Shown: positions 18,808-30,828, counted from the stretch's first letter. The stretch is DNA of 64,000 nt from Cypionkella sp. (GCF_030652235.1 NZ_JAUSBA010000071.1:55115-119114); one strand, 5' to 3'. Made by a program: numbers and translations. The notes: generated by a model from the sequence alone, not told the origin.

Positions 18808-21177
18808 TCAATCCCGCGTTTTGAGGACAGCGACAAGGTCGAGCCAGTTGACCCGCCTTGCAACGATAAGTGCCGACAGCGCAGCGGCGAGGAGAATGAT
18901 CGCGCTGGCAATGACATAGGTGAGGTTCTGCATGATCATGGGAACCCGCATGAGCTCGCCCGCAAGCCGCGTTTTCATGACCCATGCCAGGCCATAACCC
19001 ATCAGCCAGCCCGGCGGCTGGGCGATCAGGGTCAGGAAGGTCAGCTCAAGCAACAGGATCCTGATCGTCTCCCACCGGGTGAATCCAAGGACGCGCAGGC
19101 TGGCCAGTTCTCTTGCCCGTTCCGACAGACTGATCCGCGCGCTGTTGTAGACGATGCCGACAGCGATGATCGCGGCGAGGTTGGTGTAGATCGCCGCCAT
19201 CGTGGTGATCGTCACCGCGAGGGTGCTGCGGAAATTGGCAAGGGCGGTCTCTTTGAGCGCCACTCCGGCGACGGCGGGTGTCCCTTTGACGACCGCATAG
19301 AGCTGGGCGACCCGGCTTTGGTCCAGACTTACGTTCACCGCATTGACGCTTGGCGCCTCTCGCAGCAACCTGGCCAAGGCGTCAGCGTCCATCATCGCCC
19401 TGATGCCAAAGTAGTCCTCGACCAGAGCGGCGATTGGCAGCACCACCGTCCTGCGGTCGCCTTCCAGAAGGTCGACTTCCACGCTGTCGCCCACCCGGGC
19501 ACCGAGGACGCCCGCAAGGTAACTTGAGATTGCCAGACCCGATTCCGGCAGGATAACGGGTCGCAAGTTTGTGTCGATGATGCGGCTCAGATCAGCATTC
19601 CGGCCACGGCCACTCAGCATGACGCGCCGTTCGACGCTGCCGTGTCGAATACGAATGGACACTTCGCGCACCGCCTCGGCGGCAAGAACTCCGGGAAAGC
19701 GGGCAACTTGCAAGACGGCATTGGCGGGCTGCTTCGCGACAAACCCGATGGTTGCGTCCTGACGGTCGGCCATGAAGTAGGTCACGTCGACCAATTGCTC
19801 GATTGCATTTCCGGTGAACAGGGAAACGATGAGGACCGCCGTGGCCAGCGCGATGCCGAATGCAGTCATCGCTGTGCGCAGCGGTCGCTGCCACAATCCG
19901 CGCACCATCATCATCAACCCAGGCTGCGCGGTGAATCGGGGGGGCGAAGGCAGGAACTCAAGGAAACGGCGAAAACGTGGTGGCGCTGCCGCTTGCATCG
20001 CGACCGCCGGGGGAAGCACGACCGCTGTCCGGATGGCGCGAGAGGCCCCGAGACCGGCGGCGACGAGACTGAGGATGGCTCCGAGCGCGTAGAGGTCGGG
20101 GTTTTTGGCAAACACCAGGAACGGAAACTGATAGAAAGTGCCGAAGAGCCGGGTGACAATGACGCCCAGCCAGGTGCCAGCGACGCTGCCGACGATTATA
20201 CCAGCAGCGGCAATGACGAGGACAAACTTCAAATAATGCCCGGCAATCGCGCTGTTGCGATAGCCCAGGGCCTTGAGCAGGCCGATCTGCTCGCGCTCCA
20301 GCGAAATCAGGCGGCTCAGCACAAGGTTCACCAGGAACGCGGTCACCAGCAGGAAGATCGGCGGAATCGTGGTGCTCATGTTCCGCAGCATGTCGAGCCC
20401 ATGCTCCAGAAAGGCGTGCGAGGTCTGATCCTTTCGCCCGTAAGCCGCGCTGCCGCCATAGCGGTCGAGCACCGCATCAAGCCGGTCGATGACCTGCGCT
20501 TCCGAGGCATCGCGCAAGAGCGTGACCGAGACCGAAGAGATTGCTCCGCTGAGGCCGTAGGCGCTGGCAAGGGCGCGCTCGGGCATCCAGACCACCGCGA
20601 ACCGCCAGTTGTCGGGCATGCGGTCGCCGGGGCCTATCGCATAGATGAACTCCGGCGACAACGCGGTACCCGCGATCACCAGTTCTCGCCTCTTGCCGTT
20701 GAGGATCGCTGAGAATGTGTCTCCCGGCGCAAAGCCATGCGCCTGCGCGAACCCGCCGCTGACGACGACTTCACTGTCGCTCAGAGGGTCGGGCAACCGC
20801 CCCTCTTTCATGTAGAGGCGGTTGAGATCCGGCTCGCCCTGAGCGGGGAGGGAGATGAACAGTCCGCTCGCGGGTTCGGCAACGTTCGAGATATCCAGCA
20901 AGGCGAGTTTGGCGATGCGGCCGTCCGCCATCGCCACGCCGGGAATAGCTGCGATTTCGTCCAACACGGATCGCGGCGCGCGCGGCATGTTGGCGAAGAC
21001 ATCGGCGAACTGGTAGCGCTCGTAATAGGCAGCTCGCGTTTCATCGAGCGACCGGAACGACCCCACCGACATCACCAGGCTGGCCACACCGCCCGCAATG
21101 ACCAGCCCGATGGCAACCGCCTGCGGCCACATTCGGCGAAAGTCCCGCAGAAGTTTGAGGTCGAGCATCCGCATCAT
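18808..21177 (-). CDS. ABC transporter permease, FtsX/LolCE type
   Basis: 789 residues with two tandem FtsX-type halves. The first span is near residues 15-35 with a periplasmic domain to about 265, three spans from 270-370, a further span near 430-450 with a second periplasmic domain, and three C-terminal spans. This is the doubled arrangement seen in several lipoprotein and macrolide-type exporters. The typical cytoplasmic coupling stretches are visible (SLEREQIGLLKALGYRNSAI; LSERARELASLRVLGFTRWE). It lies between the ATPase and adaptor genes with gaps of three bases. Confidence 0.92.
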   Translation of the reverse strand: MMRMLDLKLLRDFRRMWPQAVAIGLVIAGGVASLVMSVGSFRSLDETRAAYYERYQFADVFANMPRAPRSVLDEIAAIPGVAMADGRIAKLALLDISNVAEPASGLFISLPAQGEPDLNRLYMKEGRLPDPLSDSEVVVSGGFAQAHGFAPGDTFSAILNGKRRELVIAGTALSPEFIYAIGPGDRMPDNWRFAVVWMPERALASAYGLSGAISSVSVTLLRDASEAQVIDRLDAVLDRYGGSAAYGRKDQTSHAFLEHGLDMLRNMSTTIPPIFLLVTAFLVNLVLSRLISLEREQIGLLKALGYRNSAIAGHYLKFVLVIAAAGIIVGSVAGTWLGVIVTRLFGTFYQFPFLVFAKNPDLYALGAILSLVAAGLGASRAIRTAVVLPPAVAMQAAAPPRFRRFLEFLPSPPRFTAQPGLMMMVRGLWQRPLRTAMTAFGIALATAVLIVSLFTGNAIEQLVDVTYFMADRQDATIGFVAKQPANAVLQVARFPGVLAAEAVREVSIRIRHGSVERRVMLSGRGRNADLSRIIDTNLRPVILPESGLAISSYLAGVLGARVGDSVEVDLLEGDRRTVVLPIAALVEDYFGIRAMMDADALARLLREAPSVNAVNVSLDQSRVAQLYAVVKGTPAVAGVALKETALANFRSTLAVTITTMAAIYTNLAAIIAVGIVYNSARISLSERARELASLRVLGFTRWETIRILLLELTFLTLIAQPPGWLMGYGLAWVMKTRLAGELMRVPMIMQNLTYVIASAIILLAAALSALIVARRVNWLDLVAVLKTRD

Positions 21178-21180
21178 CGG

Positions 21181-21888
21181 TTACCAGACCAGATCGGCGG
21201 CGCGCCGCCGCGTGGCGTTGCGCTGGATACGAGAGATGTTACCATCGGCGAAAAAGAACACGCGGTCGGCCACATCCTGGATGGTGGCATTATGGGTGAT
21301 GATGAGTGTTGTGGTCGAAAGCTCGGCGCTCACCTTCAAAAGCGCCTCGATGACAAGGACGCCGGTCTTGGAATCAAGCGCTCCGGTGGGTTCGTCACAC
21401 AGCAGAACCTCGGGACGCTTGGCAATAGCGCGGGCAATCGCCACCCGTTGCTGTTCGCCGCCCGACAATTCCGCCGGGAAGTGGTGCATCCGGTTCTCCA
21501 GCCCGATCATAGCCAGAGCATCCTGCGGGCGCATCGGGTTTGTCGAGATCTCGGTGACCAGAGCGACGTTCTCCAATGCGGTGAGGCTGGGGACCAGGTT
21601 GTAGAACTGGAAGACAAATCCCACGCTCTCCCGGCGGTAGCGCGTCAGATCGCGCTCGCGGAGCTTGGTCAGGTCGATGTCCTTGAACCGAAGATCACCG
21701 CTGGTCGCGGTGTCAATACCTCCGACGATGTTGAGAAAGGTCGATTTGCCGCTGCCGGACGGGCCAAGCAGAACGACGACTTCCCCTGCGCCCACCTCAA
21801 AGTTGACGCCCCGAAGGGCGCGCACTTCCACATCCCCAGACGCATAGGTCTTGGTCAGATCCTTTGCGGCGAATACGGGTGGTGCCAT
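21181..21888 (-). CDS. ABC transporter ATP-binding protein, LolD/MacB type
   Basis: 235 residues. Walker A is GPSGSGKST (42-50), the signature is [14 protein letters not shown], Walker B is [12 protein letters not shown], and a His switch lies in LIITHN. These and the length place it with LolD/MacB ATPases that power FtsX-type permeases. It is the first gene of the minus-strand ATPase-permease-adaptor operon. The exported substrate is unknown; lipids, lipoproteins or peptides are usual for this class. Confidence 0.94.
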   Translation of the reverse strand: MAPPVFAAKDLTKTYASGDVEVRALRGVNFEVGAGEVVVLLGPSGSGKSTFLNIVGGIDTATSGDLRFKDIDLTKLRERDLTRYRRESVGFVFQFYNLVPSLTALENVALVTEISTNPMRPQDALAMIGLENRMHHFPAELSGGEQQRVAIARAIAKRPEVLLCDEPTGALDSKTGVLVIEALLKVSAELSTTTLIITHNATIQDVADRVFFFADGNISRIQRNATRRRAADLVW

Positions 21889-21926
21889 GTCGTATGTCCC
21901 TTACATTCCTTGGCGCGGTGCAAAAG

Positions 21927-23285
21927 TCAAAGTTCGCTCTTCTGATCCTGTCTCGGCACCATGGCAGCCCAACCCAGGTCCTTGCCGATGCGTTTGCGCA
22001 GCGCTTCGGATTGCTCGGGCTCGCCATGCACAATGAATATCTTGCGCGGCGCCGCCTTGACACCCGACAGCCAGCGCATGAGTTCGTTGCTGTCGGCATG
22101 GGCCGAAAGCGCGGAAAGATTCTCCACCCGCGCGCGCACCGGAATCCATTCGCCATGGATTTTGACCTCTTTGGCACCCTGCACCATATCACGCCCCCGC
22201 GTTCCCGCCGCCTGAAAACCGGAAAACAGGATGGTGTTGCGGCTGTCGGGCGCGAAGGCCTTGATATGATGCAGAACCCTTCCTCCGGTTGCCATGCCGC
22301 TGGCCGAGATGATGACTTTGGGAAAGCGGTTCGCCGTCAATGCCTTGGATTGCTCGACGTCCCGCACATAGGTCGCAATGCCGCAGGCGTCTCGGCAGAC
22401 CTGTGACGAAAGCTTAAGATCGCCCGGATGGGCGCAAAGCAATTCGCTGGCGTTGATCGCCATCGGACTGTCCAGAAAGATCGGCACATCGCGCAGCCGA
22501 CCGGCCTGCCGCAGCGACCACAGGTGATAGAGCAGCGACTGCGCCCGACCGACCGCAAAGGCCGGGATCACCACCGTTCCGCCGCGCGCCGTGGTCTGTT
22601 CGATGACCGCGCCGAGTTCCTCCTGCGGGGCCACAGGGGGATGTTCGCGGTCGCCGTAGGTGGATTCCATCACGACATAGTCAGGCGTGATGCCCGACAC
22701 CGGATCGGGCAGCATCGCGTCGTCATAGCGACCGATGTCGCCGGAAAACAGCACGGTCTTGCCGGACCAGTCGACCTCGACCGTGGCAGCGCCAAGGATG
22801 TGGCCCGCGTGACGGAAGCACAGTTTGGCACCGAACCGAGTGGTGAAGGGCTGATCGAACGCGATGGTGCGGAACAGCGCCAGTGCCCGTTCGGCATCCT
22901 TGACGGTATAGAGCGGCTGTGCCGGCTTGTGCTTGGTAAAGCCTTTGCGGTTGGCGTAATCGGCGTCCTTCTCTTGCAGATGCGCGGAATCGGCCAGGAT
23001 CAGCGCGGCGACATCCTTGGTCGCCGGGGTCGCGTAGATGGGACCATGAAACCCGTCCCTGACCAGTTTCGGCAGATAGCCGGTATGGTCGAGATGGGCA
23101 TGGGTCAGGACGATGGCGTCGATCGAGGACGGCGGGATCGCAAACGGCTCCCAGTTCAGATCGCGCAGGTTCTTCAGCCCCTGGAACAGGCCGCAATCGA
23201 CCATGAGCCTGTGGCCTTCACTTTCCAGAAGATGCTTGGAGCCGGTGACCGTGCCCGCGCCGCCTAAAGATGTGAATGTCAGCAT
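21927..23285 (-). CDS. MBL-fold hydrolase with beta-CASP domain
   Basis: 452 residues. The metallo-beta-lactamase motif THAHLDHTGYLPKLV gives His62, His64, Asp66 and His67. Later ligands are in RHAGHILGAATVEV and FSGDIGRYD. The beta-CASP insert and its closing motifs follow (PKVIISASGMATGGRVLHH, FSGFQAAGTRGR, LSALSAHADSNEL). Proteins of this group process RNA 3' ends or act as nucleases. Here it is the last gene of an operon with AMP-phosphorylase-like and PRPP synthetase genes, which suggests RNA turnover feeding nucleotide salvage. Confidence 0.93.
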   Translation of the reverse strand: MLTFTSLGGAGTVTGSKHLLESEGHRLMVDCGLFQGLKNLRDLNWEPFAIPPSSIDAIVLTHAHLDHTGYLPKLVRDGFHGPIYATPATKDVAALILADSAHLQEKDADYANRKGFTKHKPAQPLYTVKDAERALALFRTIAFDQPFTTRFGAKLCFRHAGHILGAATVEVDWSGKTVLFSGDIGRYDDAMLPDPVSGITPDYVVMESTYGDREHPPVAPQEELGAVIEQTTARGGTVVIPAFAVGRAQSLLYHLWSLRQAGRLRDVPIFLDSPMAINASELLCAHPGDLKLSSQVCRDACGIATYVRDVEQSKALTANRFPKVIISASGMATGGRVLHHIKAFAPDSRNTILFSGFQAAGTRGRDMVQGAKEVKIHGEWIPVRARVENLSALSAHADSNELMRWLSGVKAAPRKIFIVHGEPEQSEALRKRIGKDLGWAAMVPRQDQKSEL

Positions 23286-23290
23286 GATGG

Positions 23291-24187
23291 TCAGCTCTCC
23301 TTGCGAAGCGGCAGGGTGTTCAGATGGCGGGCGATGAGCGGGGCAACTGAGACGGCGTTGCTGGCATGGGCGACGGTGTCGGTTGACACCACCCGCGCCG
23401 CCACCTCGGACAGCAGCGCAAAGGCGTCACCGGCAAACAGGGCATGCACGACCGCGCAGATCGGGCGCGGCAGGCCCATGGCAGAAAACTGGCGCGCCGC
23501 CTCGATCAGGGTTCCTCCGGAGGAAGCGATGTCATCCACCAGCACCGGCTGTCGCAAGCGATGGGCCGACAGATCGGGCATGGCAATCTCCACGCTGCGG
23601 TCGCCGTGACGGGTCTTGCGCAGCACCTCAAAGGGGGCGCCGATCCGGCTGGCGATTCCCGAAACCCATTGGACGCTTTCCTCATCCGGGCCGATCAGCA
23701 GCGGCGCCGCGACATTGGCCGCGATCCAGTCGGCCAGCACCGGGGCGGCGTGCAGACTGTCGGCTGGAATCTGGTAAAGCGCGGACAGCAGTGGATAGCG
23801 ATGCAGATGCGGATCCACCGTGACGATCCGGTCGAAAGTTGCACTCAGCAGCCGGGCGAAGGTTTGCGAGGTGACGGCCTCACCCGGATTGAACACCTTG
23901 TCCTGCCGCATATAGGCCAGATAGGGCGCGACCAGCGTCACTTCGGCTGCGCCAAGGCGGTGGGCGGTATCGGCGGCAAAGACCAGCCGCAGGAATTGAT
24001 CATCCGGCGCGGCCAGCGTGCAGACCAGATCGACCGCGTGACCTTTGACCTCGGACAGGATGCGAAAGTAGGTCTCGCCATCCGGAAAGCGCCGGGTTTC
24101 GCTTTCGACCATCGACCAGCCTCCTTCTGCGGCAAGCAGTCGGGCAAAGGTCTCATTGCCGGGAAGGGGCAGGATGAGGCGGCTCAG
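23291..24187 (-). CDS. prs: ribose-phosphate pyrophosphokinase, probable CTG start
   Basis: The protein has the family's flexible loop RQDKVFNPGEAVTSQ, the ribose-phosphate loop VLVDDIASSGGTLIEAA and the RFPDGETYF block. The first ATG (24112) would remove the first beta strand. In frame upstream lie 25 codons giving LILPLPGNETFARLLAAEGGW, the expected N-terminus. This stretch has no ATG, GTG or TTG. It begins at a CTG at 24187 with AAAGGA seven bases before it, so I propose CTG as the start (298 residues). A stop codon precedes it. The enzyme makes PRPP from ribose 5-P and ATP. It lies 42 bases after the phosphorylase gene. Confidence 0.85.
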   Translation of the reverse strand: MSRLILPLPGNETFARLLAAEGGWSMVESETRRFPDGETYFRILSEVKGHAVDLVCTLAAPDDQFLRLVFAADTAHRLGAAEVTLVAPYLAYMRQDKVFNPGEAVTSQTFARLLSATFDRIVTVDPHLHRYPLLSALYQIPADSLHAAPVLADWIAANVAAPLLIGPDEESVQWVSGIASRIGAPFEVLRKTRHGDRSVEIAMPDLSAHRLRQPVLVDDIASSGGTLIEAARQFSAMGLPRPICAVVHALFAGDAFALLSEVAARVVSTDTVAHASNAVSVAPLIARHLNTLPLRKES

Positions 24188-24229
24188 ATTCGGTTCCTTT
24201 CTTGATTTTGCGCTGTGCGGGGTCGGGCA

Positions 24230-25753
24230 TCAGCCTTGCGACAAGCTGACGATTCCGGGATTGGCGGCGACGAATTCCGCTGCATAGTCGATCTCGCTGC
24301 GGGTCTGGCCATGCAGGGTGAACAGGGCCTCTCCCCGGTGCACCCGGCGCCCGAGCGGCACGTGAAAATCCACCCCAGCCAGTGCGGCGGCGGGTGCCCC
24401 GGCCAGTTTGGCAGCCTTGGCGAGACGGCGGTTGTCGATAGCGGTGACCGTGCCATCGCGGGACGCCGTTACATCGCGACGGAAGGGCGCAGTCGCGAGC
24501 CGCTTCAATCCGCCCTGCGCCTCGCAGATCGCCAGAAACTTGCCCTCTGCCGCGCCAGAGGCCAGAATCTCTGCCGCCAGGCGCCGACCCGCGCCTGCCA
24601 TCCCGGGCCGTGCAAGGTCGATGAGATGCGCGGCCAGGGTCAAGGCGCGGTCGCGCAGATCGGCGGGGGCATCTGCCTGATTGCCCAGAACCGCCAGCAC
24701 ATCCCGGGCCTCCAGCGCCGGACCGATGCCGCGCCCGACCGGCTGGCTGCCATCGGAAAGCACCAGATCGACCACCAGCCCGAAATGGTCGGCCACCTGG
24801 CGCAGCCGCTCGGCCAGCCGAAGCGCCGCCGCCTGGTCACGGATCTTGGCGGTCGGGCCAACCGGCAGGTCCAGCACCACATGGGTGGAACCGGCGGCGA
24901 TCTTTTTGGACAGGACCGAGGCGATCAGCTGCCCCTCACTGTCCAGATCCAGCGGCCGCTCGACCCCAATCAGGATATCGTCCGCCGGGCTCAGGGCCAC
25001 CGAACCACCCCAGACGATGCAGCCGCCCTCCTTGTCGACCACCTCGCGCATGGCCGTCAGATCAAGGTCTACCGTGGTGAGCGCTTCCATCGCATCTGCG
25101 GTGCCTGCGGGCGAGGTGATCGCCCGCGACGAGGTTTTTGGAATGCACAGGCCCACAGCAGCGATGATCGGCACAAGGATCATCGTGGTCCGGTTGCCAG
25201 GCAGACCGCCGACGCAGTGCTTGTCGGCCACAACCGCCGAGGTCCAATTCAGGCGGTCGCCGACTTTGACCATCGCTTCAGTCAAACCGATTGTCTCGGC
25301 CAGATCGAGCCGGTCTCCAGCGCAGGCGGTCACGAAGGCTGCCAGCCGGATATCGTCGTAGGCGTGACCGGCAATATCGCCGACAATCGCCGCAAGCTCT
25401 GGCCCCGACAGCGTCCCACCATAAATCTTCTTGCGCAGAAAGCTGTCCGAGGCCACGGGCTCGGGGTGCGACATCCGGGCGATATCGCCGGCATTGGCGG
25501 CCAAGGCGATCCAGGCCGCTTCCGACAGGCTGGCTTCCTCCATCCCCAGAATTTCATCGCCGACGACGTAAAGCGTCGCCGTGATGCTGCGGTCCCCGAC
25601 AGTAACCCGAACGCGCGAGCGCACCTGAAAGCCTTCCGAGCGGCAGACTAGACAATCGCGGTGCATGAACACCACGAATTCGCGGTAGGTGTCGATCCCA
25701 AGCCTGCGAAGACGCAGGTGCGCCCCATCGGCTTGTTCTAAGGCAGCGTTCAT
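24230..25753 (-). CDS. AMP phosphorylase / thymidine phosphorylase family enzyme
   Basis: 507 residues, longer than bacterial thymidine phosphorylase (about 440) and matching the archaeal AMP phosphorylase length. Visible marks are an extra N-terminal beta domain (1-85), DKHCVGGLPGNRTTMILVPI (phosphate-binding region), SSRAITSPAGTADAMEAL and GGSVALSPADDILI. The TSPAGTAD signature is that of AMP phosphorylase, as opposed to the SGRGLGHTGGT-like form of DeoA. The reaction would be AMP (or CMP/UMP) plus phosphate to base plus ribose 1,5-bisphosphate, in the cytoplasm. It heads an operon with prs and the MBL hydrolase. GGAGAA lies before the ATG. Confidence 0.88.
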   Translation of the reverse strand: MNAALEQADGAHLRLRRLGIDTYREFVVFMHRDCLVCRSEGFQVRSRVRVTVGDRSITATLYVVGDEILGMEEASLSEAAWIALAANAGDIARMSHPEPVASDSFLRKKIYGGTLSGPELAAIVGDIAGHAYDDIRLAAFVTACAGDRLDLAETIGLTEAMVKVGDRLNWTSAVVADKHCVGGLPGNRTTMILVPIIAAVGLCIPKTSSRAITSPAGTADAMEALTTVDLDLTAMREVVDKEGGCIVWGGSVALSPADDILIGVERPLDLDSEGQLIASVLSKKIAAGSTHVVLDLPVGPTAKIRDQAAALRLAERLRQVADHFGLVVDLVLSDGSQPVGRGIGPALEARDVLAVLGNQADAPADLRDRALTLAAHLIDLARPGMAGAGRRLAAEILASGAAEGKFLAICEAQGGLKRLATAPFRRDVTASRDGTVTAIDNRRLAKAAKLAGAPAAALAGVDFHVPLGRRVHRGEALFTLHGQTRSEIDYAAEFVAANPGIVSLSQG

Positions 25754-25807
25754 CGGATTCTCCGGCTTGGCAGGTCGTCACATCGGGGCAAGGAGTGGGT
25801 CACCTCA

Positions 25808-26440
25808 TCACGGCGCAGGGGGCATCATCGCTCCGCCCATAGCTCCCATGCCCGGCATCTGCTGACCCGCCATTCCGAAGCCCATGTGAACCGGAAGAAG
25901 CATGGTCGCGGTACTGCGCTGTTCGTCAGTCAGCGCGTCCCACAGCGGGGCGAGGGCGGCTTTGAGGCCGCGCAGGCCGTCCAGCTCCGCCGAAAGCTGC
26001 TTTTCGGACTGGTCCAGCCGGGCAACAAGATCCAGCGCCATCGCGTCCATGCCCGCCATTTGAGCCGGTTTGAGCGCCGCCGAATAGGCGCGCAGCGAGT
26101 CGGCAAAGACACTCCACTTGTCGGCCTGCGCGTCGGTGATCGCCAGTTCCGCCTTCAGGAAAGCAATCCGGCCCTCGACCCGTTCGGTCAGGTCAAGACC
26201 GCCCATCGCGTCCTGGCCCTGCATGGCCTTCATCATCTGCATCATTGGCATTTGAGCCATCATGCCCTGCATCATGGACCCCATCTGGTCGGATGGGATT
26301 TGATCTGCGGGTTGCGCTGCGGCGGGCTGATCTTCGCCCTCGGCGGGATGATGCTCATCAGTCGTCTGCGCAACTGCCCCGAAGCTGAAGGCGGCGAGGG
26401 CAAGGGTGGCGAGAGACAGGGTTTTGATCGTGCGGGGCAT
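25808..26440 (-). CDS. Spy/CpxP-like periplasmic LTXXQ-motif protein
   Basis: 210 residues from the ATG at 26440, which has GGAG upstream; the frame is open four codons further. A signal peptide ends near AVAQ, followed by a His/Pro/Gln-rich linker and a Met-rich stretch (MGSMMQGMMAQMPMMQMMKAM). The helical domain that follows contains the repeated ITDAQADKW and LTDEQRSTATMLLP elements of the LTXXQ family. Members are periplasmic chaperones or metal-stress sensors (Spy, CpxP, ZraP, CnrX). The Met stretch and C-terminal Met/Gly/Pro tail fit copper binding, which is inferred. Confidence 0.82.
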   Translation of the reverse strand: MPRTIKTLSLATLALAAFSFGAVAQTTDEHHPAEGEDQPAAAQPADQIPSDQMGSMMQGMMAQMPMMQMMKAMQGQDAMGGLDLTERVEGRIAFLKAELAITDAQADKWSVFADSLRAYSAALKPAQMAGMDAMALDLVARLDQSEKQLSAELDGLRGLKAALAPLWDALTDEQRSTATMLLPVHMGFGMAGQQMPGMGAMGGAMMPPAP

Positions 26441-26629
26441 GGCGGTCTCCATTCTGATCAGTGTTGCGGTCGTTGGTATTCATCGGTTTGGAAGCGGTGG
26501 CCGGGTCGCGTCAAATGGCTGTCGCTCGAAGTGGCTTCAGTCATCCTGGTCTATAGACGCGGCGCGGGCCAATTTATTACGGGGGCGCAGAGGTCATGTT
26601 GGTCTTGCCCTTTCTGTTGCCGGCGATTG

Positions 26630-27748
26630 TCAGGGCAGGTAGGTGATGCCGTTCGGCCCCTTGCCGACGGGGATCGTCGCGATCACGGTTTGCGTTGGTA
26701 CGTCGATGGCCGAGACGGTTGCGTCAAGGATGTTGGTCACAAAGACGGTCGCGCCGTCGCCGCTGACCACCACGCCATGCGCGCCACGCCCGGTCACAAT
26801 TGTCGCCACCACTTTGTTGGTCGCCACCTCGATCACTGAAACGGTATTGTCGGGGTTGTCCTCGGTGCCCTGATTGGCCACATAGACAAAGCGTCCGTCC
26901 GGCGTGGCAAAGACCTGAATTGGATTGCGGCCAACATCGACAGTTGCCACCAGAGTGCGGGTTTTCACGTCAACCACCGCCACTTGGTTCGCATCGCGCA
27001 GCGACACATAGAGCAGGCTGCCGTCCGGGATGAACCCCACCTGCACCGGCGTGATGCCGACTGGAATGCTGGCAATTTCCTGCAGCGTTTCGGTGTCAAT
27101 CATCGACACCGTGCCGCTTTGTACATTGGCAACCATGATCTCGCGCCCATCCGGGCTCAGCCGCTGGCCGTGCGGATAGTCGCCAGTGGCCACGGTAGCT
27201 GTCACTGTGCGCGAAACCAGGTCGATGACGCTGAGCGTATCATCTTCGGCGTTGGTCACGAAGGCGCGCTTTCCGGTCAGATCGGTGATCACATGGGCGG
27301 GATGCATCCCCACCGCAATCCGCGCGACCGGGCCTGCCGCCAGTTGAAGCGGATCGAACAGCACCAATTCACCTGGGGCCTCCATCCCCGCCATACTGTC
27401 GCCCGAGGACTGATCGCTGGACTGCGCGGCGGTGTGTGGCGGCAGTCCCACGGCAAGAAGTAGCGCGCCATCCGGAGAAATCTGAATGTTGTGCGGCTCA
27501 ACAGTCGCCGGAACCGTGGTGACCGTGCCGCTTCTCAGATCGATCTGGCTGATCGTGGAGCCGTATTCGTCGGCAGTAAAGATAGCACCGCCGGTCAGCT
27601 TGGCCGTAAGCGTCTGTGCATTTGTGGGGCTGCCCAAACTCAGGACTGCAATGGCAAGCCCAAAGAACAGCCCGTTGAAGCGACGGGTGCCGGCCCTGTG
27701 CGGAGCCACCCCGTTCATTGGCTTTTCGGTTTGGCATTCGTGCGTCAC
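26630..27748 (-). CDS. YncE-like beta-propeller protein (YVTN repeats), secreted
   Basis: 372 residues from a GTG at 27748 with AAGGA upstream; an ATG ten codons later is the alternative. A signal segment ends near TNAQT. At least six blade repeats of the form VSVIDLxSRTVTATVxTGDYPHGxxxSPDG follow, the hallmark of seven-bladed YVTN propellers. Such proteins are periplasmic scaffolds or binding proteins with no known enzymatic role. A Met/Ser insert (DQSSGDSMAGMEAP) recalls the Met-rich inserts of nearby copper proteins. Downstream on the same strand is the Spy-like gene. Confidence 0.88.
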   Translation of the reverse strand: MTHECQTEKPMNGVAPHRAGTRRFNGLFFGLAIAVLSLGSPTNAQTLTAKLTGGAIFTADEYGSTISQIDLRSGTVTTVPATVEPHNIQISPDGALLLAVGLPPHTAAQSSDQSSGDSMAGMEAPGELVLFDPLQLAAGPVARIAVGMHPAHVITDLTGKRAFVTNAEDDTLSVIDLVSRTVTATVATGDYPHGQRLSPDGREIMVANVQSGTVSMIDTETLQEIASIPVGITPVQVGFIPDGSLLYVSLRDANQVAVVDVKTRTLVATVDVGRNPIQVFATPDGRFVYVANQGTEDNPDNTVSVIEVATNKVVATIVTGRGAHGVVVSGDGATVFVTNILDATVSAIDVPTQTVIATIPVGKGPNGITYLP

Positions 27749-27870
27749 GGTTGATCGTCCTTCTGTGTTTTGGGCCTAACCCGCAGCAACCTGCGGCTGC
27801 TAGAAAGGCACTTGGATTGTCCGCGCGGCAGCGAATCGCGCCAACCGGGTCTGGAGTTTTCACTGTTTCA

Positions 27871-28317
27871 TCAAGCGGCCATCCGATTGTCTTCGTGCCA
27901 GAACACCGCCAGGCTGATTGCCCATAACAGCGCCATGCCGAGCAGAAGCCACTTGAAGTCCGAGTTGATGGCAAAGTTCACGGCGGCCATCAACCCGATG
28001 GACGCGGCGCCTCCGATGAGCGCGCCAATAAATGCACTACGCTGATGCGCGCGATACGCTGTAGTGGCGAGCGTGATCGTCAGAACCCCGGTCGCCACCA
28101 CGAACCCGCCCATCACCTGAAACACATGCGAAAGCCACACCTCAAGCCTTGGCCGGACACCCTGCAACTGCGCGTCCGACCACGCCATGAAGCGGATGTC
28201 CTCTGGCAGCAGCGCCGGGCGCAGCAGCAAGAAGTAGAAACCCATGAGAACAAGGCTTGCCCCCGCCGTCGCCAAGAGGATCGATGACAACGTCCAATTG
28301 CTATCTGTCTGACGCAT
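27871..28317 (-). CDS. four-span membrane protein, unknown function
   Basis: 148 residues from the ATG at 28317. The frame is open to 28434, but that extension would overlap the end of the ATPase gene and is charged and uninformative. Four hydrophobic spans are visible (about 12-32, 65-88, 98-118 and 124-142). I do not recognise the family. It follows the CPD-motif P1B ATPase gene by about 80 bases and is likely cotranscribed with it, so a role linked to that transporter is possible. Confidence 0.65.
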   Translation of the reverse strand: MRQTDSNWTLSSILLATAGASLVLMGFYFLLLRPALLPEDIRFMAWSDAQLQGVRPRLEVWLSHVFQVMGGFVVATGVLTITLATTAYRAHQRSAFIGALIGGAASIGLMAAVNFAINSDFKWLLLGMALLWAISLAVFWHEDNRMAA

Positions 28318-28396
28318 GGTTAAGGCACTTTCCTTGTCGTCGACTGTGACTGGTTTCCCGGTGATCGCGTCCTGGCCGGTCGCCAAATCTTCCGGC

Positions 28397-30760
<2,364 letters not shown>

Positions 30761-30828
30761 GTCTTTTCCTCGATGTGGGGTCTGAAGGTGTGGGTTGAAG
30801 GTGGCAGCTATTGCCGCATGTCGCGCCA

